Source: Petaurus breviceps papuanus
Taxonomy: Eukaryota; Chordata; Mammalia; Diprotodontia; Petauridae
Assembly: GCA_028583685.1 (NCBI GenBank)
Contig: JAMXIF010000043.1
Coordinates: forward strand, 4,764,695-4,828,694
Length of the DNA: 64,000 nt
Direction: 5' to 3'
This document shows, piece after piece, positions 57,832 to 64,000 of this stretch. Position numbers and translations under genes: made by a program. Every line of letters starts with the position of its first letter. The first letter of the stretch is position 1. The notes under the pieces were generated by a model, which was not told the DNA's origin, ran no database searches, and saw nothing but the letters and a program-made list of their open reading frames with translations.

Positions 57832-58369
57832 TGTATCAGCAATGCCATATTCACAATGCCTATGGAAATTACATATATGCTGATATAATTATCCATCACA
57901 AAATAAATCAGGCTTGCTATGTGGGGGGAATAAGCTAGAAAATTTATTAAAATACCAAAAGACTGAGTCCCAAAACCAGAAAGTGAAAGCCATCAGAGTA
58001 GTTATGAAATTGGCACAAGTAGATAAAGTAGAAAACACCCACATTCTCAAGCCTTTAAAACAGAACAGGCTATCTCAGGCAAACGTCCTCCTCTCCCCAC
58101 TCACAGCAACCACCCAGCGTCCAGGAAGCGCGCTCCCAGCAGCTCCAGCCCCTGGCAGTCCTCAGCAGGAGTCCATAGTAGAAATTCTGGCTGACTCAAA
58201 AAGGGGCTTCGAACTGCCGCTGCCTCTGCTCCTGCTGCCGCCGTCTCCGCCACTGCCAGCCAACGCAGGAACTCTGGCTTGGCTTCCGCTTCCTCTTGCT
58301 CCGCCCCTTCCTGCTACGTCAGCAAGTCCAATGGGGCATGGAAGATCTTTGAATCCCATAACCCTTACA
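57832..58369 (-). repeat. 5' LTR of the ERVL
   Basis: 538 bases, the same ends and the same order of putative promoter elements as the 3' LTR (GC box and TGACGTAG near 58300-58322 on the plus strand; polyadenylation signal near 57943). An 8-base stretch present in the 3' LTR is absent here, and the triplet-rich zone near 58200-58260 is the most divergent part. Confidence 0.93.
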
Positions 58370-60309
58370 CTATGTAAGACTGTAAAAATATATACACACA
58401 TTCCTATATGTATTCATATGCCCATATACCCTCATATATAGACATATAAATATGTAATTATATATATATATATATATTTCTATTCCCTTCAACTATTTTT
58501 ATACTGAGAAAAGTTTCATCAGTTATAATTGTTGTTTTTTCCACGTAGGAATGTTAATAGTTCAACTTTATGATTGCTTTTCCCTGTTTACCTTCTCATG
58601 CTTCCCTTACTTCTTTTATATGAATGTGAAATTTTCTATTCAACTCTGGTTTGTCCATCAAGAATGCTTGAAAATCCTCTATTCCACTGAATGACCATAT
58701 TTTCTCCTGAAACATGATACTCAGTTTTGCTGGGTAGGTGATTCTTGGTTTTCATCCCAGCTCTTTGGACCTCCGGAATATCATATTCCAAGCCTTTCCA
58801 TCCTTGCATCCTGGCTGCTTGTAATATTCTCTCCTTAAACTGGGAATTCCAGAACATGGCTAAAATATTCCTAGGAATTTTCTTTTTGGTATCCTTTTCG
58901 GGAGGTGATCGGTGGATTCTTTCAACCTCTATTTTGCCATCTGGTTCTAAAATATCAGGGCAGTTCTTTTTTTGAGATCTCCTGGAGGATTATTTCTAGG
59001 ATAATGGATTTGAGCTAGTCAAATAATTTTTTTAATTATCTTTCCTGCATCTATTTTCCAGGTCAGTGGTTTTTCCATGAGATATTAAACATTGCCTTCT
59101 ATTCTGTCATTTGTTTGGATCTGTTTAACAGCCTCTTGATTTCTCATAAAGTCACTAGCTTCCATTTGGTGTAATCTAATTCTGAAGCAATGATTCTCAT
59201 TGATTCTCCTCATTTTGATGTTCTTTTTCCATATGGCAAATTCGGCTTTTTAAGGAATTCTTCTCCTCATTGCCTTTTTGAGCCTCTTTTGACATTTCAA
59301 TAAGTCTATTTTTAAGGTGGATTTTGCTCAGTCAGACTGTTGGCTCTCATTTTGTAATTTTCTTTCATCAGTCTCATTTCTGTTCTCAATTTTTCCTCCA
59401 TTTCTATTGTCTGCTTCTTAATGTCCTCTATGGCCTGTAACCAGCTCATATTTTCCTTTGAAGCTTTTGGTGTAGGACTTCTGACTTCACTGTCTTCCTC
59501 CTCTTCCATGCTTTGCTCATTTTTGTCCCCAAAATAGAAGTATAGTGTTGGAATCTTCTGTCTGCTTTGTTCCCTTTGCCTGGTCATGTTGACCCTGGGT
59601 CACTTGACCCTGGGATTTTTGCCACAATAGGACTCTGCAACCAAAGAGGGGAACTTTTGTCCAAAAGGTGGGGTTTTCTCAGTAGCTGGATGTATTAGAT
59701 GAGTGTCCTCTCTGAGGCCTCACATGCTCTGGCAAACTGGACACACACCCCAGGACCTCCATCCTAGACTGCAATACAGATCCAAGCAGCTTAAAGGAAA
59801 GGCGATTATGCCTCAAACTGGTTGCTTGATTGTCCTTCCCTCTGCAGGCCAGGAGTTGAATCGGCCATGTGGTGCTGGATGGTTATGCTGGCATCTCAGC
59901 TGCTTCATGCCCCAGGGGCAAAAGCTGATGCACTCCCACTTACTGCATCCCAAAGTACAGAGTACACTGACTTCTCACTTTGTCCTTCACATCTATGTGT
60001 TGCTAATTCTGGAAATGCCCACAGCTGCCGCTGATCTGGAGTCCCTCTGGCTGGTGGCTGGTCAGACCCGCCCTGGGGCTAAAACCTCTGGCTCATAGTG
60101 GGCCTGGGCTTAGCTCCCAGAGTGCTGCGCTGGCCCATTCCTGCCAGCCTGCCATGCTGTCCTCAGTGAGAGGTTAGCTTCTCTGTGTCATTCTGTGGGT
60201 TCTGCAGCTCCAAAGTTTGTTAAGAATCCCCTTTTTACATTGATTGGGAAGGTGTTAACTGGAGCAGCTAGGAGGTCATGCTTCTACTCTGCCATCTTGA
60301 CTCTGCCCC
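58370..60309 (-). mobile_element. HAL1-like copy E, 5' UTR, ORF1 and start of 3' region (middle level)
   Basis: Continues copy E beyond the ERVL. From its 5' end at 60309 (element sense GGGGCAGAGTCAAGATGGCA) a 5' UTR of about 720 bases leads to ORF1 at 59587, which ends near 58570. Then comes the 3' region with an (AT)n run at 58455-58480. With 50918-51840 this makes about 2.86 kb, an essentially full-length element without ORF2. Confidence 0.9.
58570..59587 (-). pseudogene. HAL1-like ORF1 (copy E)
   Basis: Starts MTRQREQSRQKIPTLYFYFG, closely like copy A. Coiled coil: SWLQAIEDIKKQTIEMEEKL and onward. The C-terminal part (58636-58857) reads ERILQAARMQGWKGLEYDIP, then MKTKNHLPSKTEYHVSGENM and IQWNRGFSSILD, matching ORF1p CTD landmarks (ILQAAR..; AKLSI..GE; F.SI.). 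Frameshifts and small deletions in the middle make it non-functional. Family role: RNA-binding trimeric chaperone; HAL1 elements rely on L1 ORF2p in trans. Confidence 0.8.
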
Positions 60310-61380
60310 CTCAGAAAGGATTTTGTAAATCCAGTAAGAGAAGGAGAGGGAAAATTGGGGAAAGAAATGAGAGTGATGCAAGAAACTCATGAAAAACAAG
60401 TCAACATTTTGGTAAAGAAGACACACAAAAATTCTGAAAAAAATAACATCTTAAAAATAGACTAACACAAATGGCAAAAAATGTCCAAAAAGCCAATGAG
60501 AAGAAGAATACCTTAAAAGGCAGAATTGGTCAAATGGAAAAGATGATCCAAAAACTCACTGAAGAAAATAATTACTTAAAAATTAGAATGGAGTAAGTGG
60601 AAGCTGAGGACTTTACAATAAATCAGTAAAACAAAGACAAAAGAATGAAAAAAAAATAGAAGACAATGTTAAATATCTAACTGGGAAATCAACTGACCTG
60701 GAAAATAGATCTAGGAGAGATATTTTAAAATTTATTGGACTACCTGAAAGCCATGATCAAAAAAAATAGCCTATACATAATTATTCAAGAAATTATCAAG
60801 GAAAACTGCCCTGATATTCTAGAAGCAAAGAGGCAAATAGAACACACAGTTCACCTGCTGAAAGTGATTCCCAATAGAAAACTCCTAGGAATATTGTAGC
60901 CAAATTCTAGAGTACACAGGTCAAGGAGAAAATATTTTAGGCAGCCAGAAAGAAATAACTCAAGTATTGTGGAAACAAAATCAAGGTAACAAACATGACT
61001 TAGCAGCTTCTAACTTTAGGGATCAGAGAACTTGGAATATGATATTCTGGAGGTGAAAAAGCTAAGAACAAAACAAATAATTACCTACCCCACAAAACTA
61101 AGCATAATACTTCATGAGAAAAAATGGATTCAATGAAATATGGGGCTTTCATATAATCTTGATGAAAAGACCAGAGCTGAATAGAAAATTTGACTTCCAA
61201 ATACAAGAATCAAGAGAAGCATGAAAAAGTGATCAGAAATGGGAAATATTAGGGACTTATTAAAGTTGAACTTTTTAAATTTTTACAAGGAAAGATGATA
61301 TTTACAACTCATGACACTTTTTTCAGTATTAGGGTAGTTGGAAGTAATAGATAGACAGACAGACAGGTAGATAGATAGAT

Positions 61381-61440
<60 letters not shown>

Positions 61441-62318
61441 TACACCTACATACATGCACACATATACAGTCACACAGAAGGCACAAGATGAATTGAATAT
61501 GAAGGGATGATATTTTTTAAAAAATAAAAGGAAAGGGTGAGATAGATACTGGGAGAGGGAGAAAGGGTAGTGTAAATTATCTCACTTAAAAGAGTAAAGA
61601 AAAAAGCTTTTTACAATAGAGGGAAAGATAGGATAGGTGAGAGAGAATGAGTGAACCTTACTTCCACTGGATTCGACTCAAAGAGGAAATAGCATAGACA
61701 GTCAATTAGGTATGGAAATCTAACTTACCCTACAGGATAGTAGGGGGTAATGGGAATAAAAAAGGGGTGATGATAGAAGGGAGGACAGAGCAGTTGAGAC
61801 AGTAATCAGAAGCAAATCATTTTGAAAAGGGATAGGGTCAAAAGAGAGATAGAATAAATGGGGGACAGGATAGGATGGAGGGAAATATAGGGAAATATAT
61901 TTCACAACATGACTGTTATGAAAATGTTTTGCATAACTACATGGGTATAGCCTATATCTAATTGCTTGCCTTCTCAATGAGAGTGGGTGGGGAAAGAGGA
62001 AGGGAAAGAATTTTGAACTCAAAGTTTTAAAAATGAATATTAAAACTCTTATTACATGTAACAGGGAAATAAGATTTATAGGCAATGGGGTATAAAAATG
62101 TATCTTGCCCTACAGGAAAATAGAAGGGAAGATGATAAGGGAATGGGAGGAGGATAGAAGAGAGGAGGCAGATGGGGGAAAGTAATCAGAATATCAAGCT
62201 GTCTTGGGGTGGGGAGAGATCGGGAGAAAATTTGGAACTCAAAATCTTGTGGAAGTGAATGTTGAAAACTAAAAACAAATAAATAAAATTTTCAATAAAT
62301 AAGTAAATAAATAAAAGA
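60310..62318 (+). mobile_element. HAL1-like copy F, rest of ORF1 and 3' region (outer level, tail type 2)
   Basis: Resumes the plus-strand element at the repeated target site with EGKLGKEMRVMQETHEKQVN, the ORF1 segment that follows MEELRNEF in the family. ORF1 continues to about 61240 (DLENRSRR near 60700; NMIFWR near 61035) with many stops. The 3' region has a (GATA)n array and ends GAATGTTGAAAACTAAAAAC plus AAATAAATAAAA near 62275, the same tail type as copy C. Confidence 0.82.
61345..61445. repeat. (GATA)n microsatellite with ACAG variant units
   Basis: GATAGACAGACAGACAGGTA, then about 17 GATA units. It occupies the same place in the 3' region as the AT/CATA repeats of the other HAL1-like copies. 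Confidence 0.95.
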
Positions 62319-62338
62319 ATATATATATATAATATATA

Positions 62339-62375
<37 letters not shown>
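62319..62375. repeat. (TA)n microsatellite
   Basis: Interrupted TA run directly after the tail of copy F. Confidence 0.95.
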
Positions 62376-62376
<1 letters not shown>

Positions 62377-62389
62377 AAAGTATATTAAA

Positions 62390-62620
62390 TATTACAGCAA
62401 TTGATCATGCAAGACTTGTTTTAGATTCTCTAAGGGGGGAACTAATTTCTTCTGAGGCAGCTCATTCCATTTGGATGATATTCATTATCAGAATGTATCA
62501 ATATCATACCTATCTCTTTACAACTACCACACATCAATCCTAGTTCTGGATTTTAGGGTGAAGCAATGAATACTAATTTGTCTCTTGCAAGATTTTGCCC
62601 CTTTTAAAAATTTAGCCCTT
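62390..62620 (-). repeat. CR1/L3-type fragment
   Basis: Antisense order: 'GAGGCAGCTCATTCCATTTG', 'CCTATCTCTTTACAACTACC', 'CATCAATCCTAGTTCTGGAT', 'AAGCAATGAATACTAATTTG'. Confidence 0.6.
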
Positions 62621-62810
62621 ACATAAACTTTAATTAAAAGAACTGTGTAAATTAGGTTGTATAAATATCATTTGTATCTTGCAAAAGAGGAAACTTATGT
62701 CTAGCGTGCCCTACAGTGACCACACCTTTACTTAAATCAAACTGACTTGAAAGCACCAAAATTTTACAGACAACCTGACATAACTCTAAAACCAGCATCA
62801 AGAACATATT

Positions 62811-62975
62811 GGGGGTGGTCAGGTTGCAGAGTGAATAGAGTACCGGCCCTGGAGTCAGGAGAACATGAGTTCAAATACTGCCTCAGATGCTTGACACACT
62901 TACTAGCTGTGTAACTTTGGGCAAATCAGTTACCCCAGTTGGCCTCAAAAAAGCAAAAAAGAAAAGAAAAAAAGA
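62811..62975 (+). mobile_element. tRNA-derived SINE, single unit
   Basis: Sense copy: 'GGGGGTGGTCAGGTTGCAGA', 'CCGGCCCTGGAGTCAGGAGA', B-box 'GAGTTCAAATACTGCCTCAG', 'CTAGCTGTGTAACTTTGGGC', tail of mixed A-rich sequence to about 62975. Confidence 0.85.
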
Positions 62976-62984
62976 AATGCATTA

Positions 62985-63160
62985 AAAAATCATAGATAGG
63001 GAGGAAAAATGGATAAAAATAAGAATGATTCCAGAAAATTATGAAAAGATTATCAAAACTTTGGTAAAAGAGGCACACAACAAATACTGGAAAAAATAAT
63101 ACCTTGACAAAACTGGCTAAATGGTAAAAGAGGCACAAAAATTCACTGAATAACAATGCT
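62985..63160 (+). pseudogene. L1/HAL1 ORF1 coiled-coil scrap
   Basis: Reads EEKWIKIRMIPENYEKIIKT, then LVKEAHNKYWKK and MVKEAQKFTE, equivalent to the EEKL..EMR.MQENYE..... coiled-coil zone of ORF1. It appears between the SINE and the RTE without other element parts. Confidence 0.55.
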
Positions 63161-63162
63161 TA

Positions 63163-64000
63163 ATATGATAATTTTTGTTGTTGGTGTGGTTGCCATGTCT
63201 GACTCTTTGCCAGGAACTTCTGGCCTCCAATATCTCATGAGATCTGTCCAAGTTTGTGATCATTATTTCTAAGACACTATCTATGAATCTCATCCTCTGT
63301 CATCTACTTTTTCCTTTGCCTTCAATATTTCCCATCATAAGGGTCTTTCCCAGAGTCCTGTCTTCTCATTATGTGGCCAAAGAATTTAACCTTAATCTTC
63401 AGTATTTGATCTTCCAGTAAATAGCAAAAAATATTTGAAGTATTGAATGATTTGACCTTCTTGCCATCAAAGGAACTCTTAAAGGTCTTCTCTAGCACCA
63501 TTATTTGAACAAGTCCATTCTGTGGCATTCAGCTGTCCTTCAACTTCAAATTTCACATCCATATATTTCTACTTTAAATAACATAGCTTTGACATAAGTT
63601 TTCAAATAAAGGTTGTCAAGGTGACATCTCTTCTTTTAATATCTGTCCACATTTGCCAGACTTTGCTTCCAAGCAGCAAACATATTTTAATTTTATAGCT
63701 ATATCCACCATCTTCGGTGATCTTGGAGTACAAGAATATAAAATCTGACACTGCTTTCATTTCTTCTTCCTCTATTTGTAGTAAATGATTGGACCAGTTG
63801 CCAAGATCTTAGGTTTTTGATTTTGTTTTTGATAAGCTTCACGCTGGTTTTTGCACTCTTCTCTTTCATCCTCAACAAGAGGCTTCTTAATTCTTCCTCA
63901 CTTTTTGCCATCAGAGTGGTACTATCTGCATATCAGAGATTTTTGATATTCTTTCCAGCATCCTTTCCCATTCTGTTGTTTTCTTCTCCTTCTTCTTCTT
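63163..64000 (-). mobile_element. RTE/BovB-type LINE, 3' end of ORF and terminus
   Basis: Minus-strand LINE entering from the right edge. The reverse transcriptase region shows 'LMAKSEEELRSLLLRMKEKS' and 'VKLIKNKIKNL' (the BovB/RTE 'MAESEEELKSLLMRVKEES...LNIKKTK' zone), then RFYILVLQDHRRWW (FIFLGSKIT.DG), and near the end KVKFFGHIMRRQDS and DPYDGKY. The 3' terminus (element sense AAAGAGTCAGACATGGCAAC then CAACAACAAAAAT) matches the usual RTE ending with a short CAA-type tail at 63163-63185. Frameshifts and stops make it a pseudogene. Confidence 0.85.

Larger units (their letters stand above)
51841..58369 (-). mobile_element. ERVL-type (class III) endogenous retrovirus with two LTRs, near-complete layout but broken
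   Basis: A 6.5-kb provirus fossil on the minus strand: 5' LTR 57832-58369, primer-binding site 57812-57829, gag region, protease, reverse transcriptase, RNase H, integrase with a following dUTPase, 3' LTR 51841-52380. No envelope region is seen. Integrase-dUTPase order and lack of env are family hallmarks of ERVL. It is flanked by a 5-bp duplication, CTATG (51836-51840 and 58370-58374), inside copy E. The LTRs differ at about 30 of 530 sites by eye (about 6%) plus a few small indels, suggesting an insertion very roughly 10-20 million years old under typical mammalian neutral rates. The coding part carries several breaks, so it looks inactive. Confidence 0.93.

Noticed and set aside
61345-61445. 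CRISPR-like regularly spaced repeats
   Set aside because: It is a contiguous tetranucleotide microsatellite without spacers, in vertebrate-type DNA.
61283-61486. YLSI-repeat protein frame
   Set aside because: Translation of the (GATA)n array.

Overview
The window reads as marsupial nuclear DNA from an intergenic or intronic stretch. It is AT-rich and spliceless, and almost everything recognisable in it is a retrotransposon. The mix is typical of marsupials: L1-type LINEs, ORF1-only L1 derivatives that I call HAL1-like, tRNA-derived CORE-type SINEs beginning GGGGCAGCCAGGTGGC, old L2/MIR and CR1/L3 fragments, BovB/RTE elements and ERVL retroviruses. I found no intact host protein gene, tRNA or rRNA gene. 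The only host-gene sequence is a decayed copy of the MAPRE1 (EB1) coding region.

Region by region. 1-2.8 kb: the 3' part of a class II (betaretrovirus-like) ERV running off the left edge. 4.65-6.2 kb: an L2 fragment beside a HAL1-like 5' half on the minus strand. 6.2-12.2 kb: mostly unassigned AT-rich DNA with two dimeric SINEs and L2 fragments. 12.2-16.3 kb: an old plus-strand L1 with MAPRE1 sequence in the middle. 16.3-18.0 kb: a minus-strand L1 (ORF1). 18.0-21.1 kb: two plus-strand HAL1-like copies in tandem. 21.7-27.0 kb: an L1 ORF1 scrap, an L2, an ERVL pol fragment split by a HAL1-like insertion, and a minus-strand L1 with an internal deletion. 27-49 kb: scattered MIR, CR1/L3, L2 and SINE pieces, an L1 3' end, a decayed RTE, an unclassified 1-kb block and an ERVL-like LTR. 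49.9-62.3 kb: the centrepiece, a three-level nest. A plus-strand HAL1-like element contains a minus-strand HAL1-like element, which contains a two-LTR ERVL. 62.4-64 kb: CR1/L3, a SINE, an ORF1 scrap and an RTE/BovB 3' end.

How the parts relate. The nesting gives a local order of events. HAL1-like copies with tail type 2 (copies C and F) are older than the tail type 1 copy inserted into one of them (E). The ERVL with about 6% LTR divergence by eye is younger than E. A second, older ERVL fragment of the same family was itself hit by a type 1 HAL1-like element, so the two families were active over overlapping periods. The ERVL carries a primer-binding site matching tRNA-Ser(GCU) and a dUTPase after integrase, with no envelope region seen, which places it in class III (ERVL/HERV-S-like). 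All family names come from motif recognition by eye, not from a database search.
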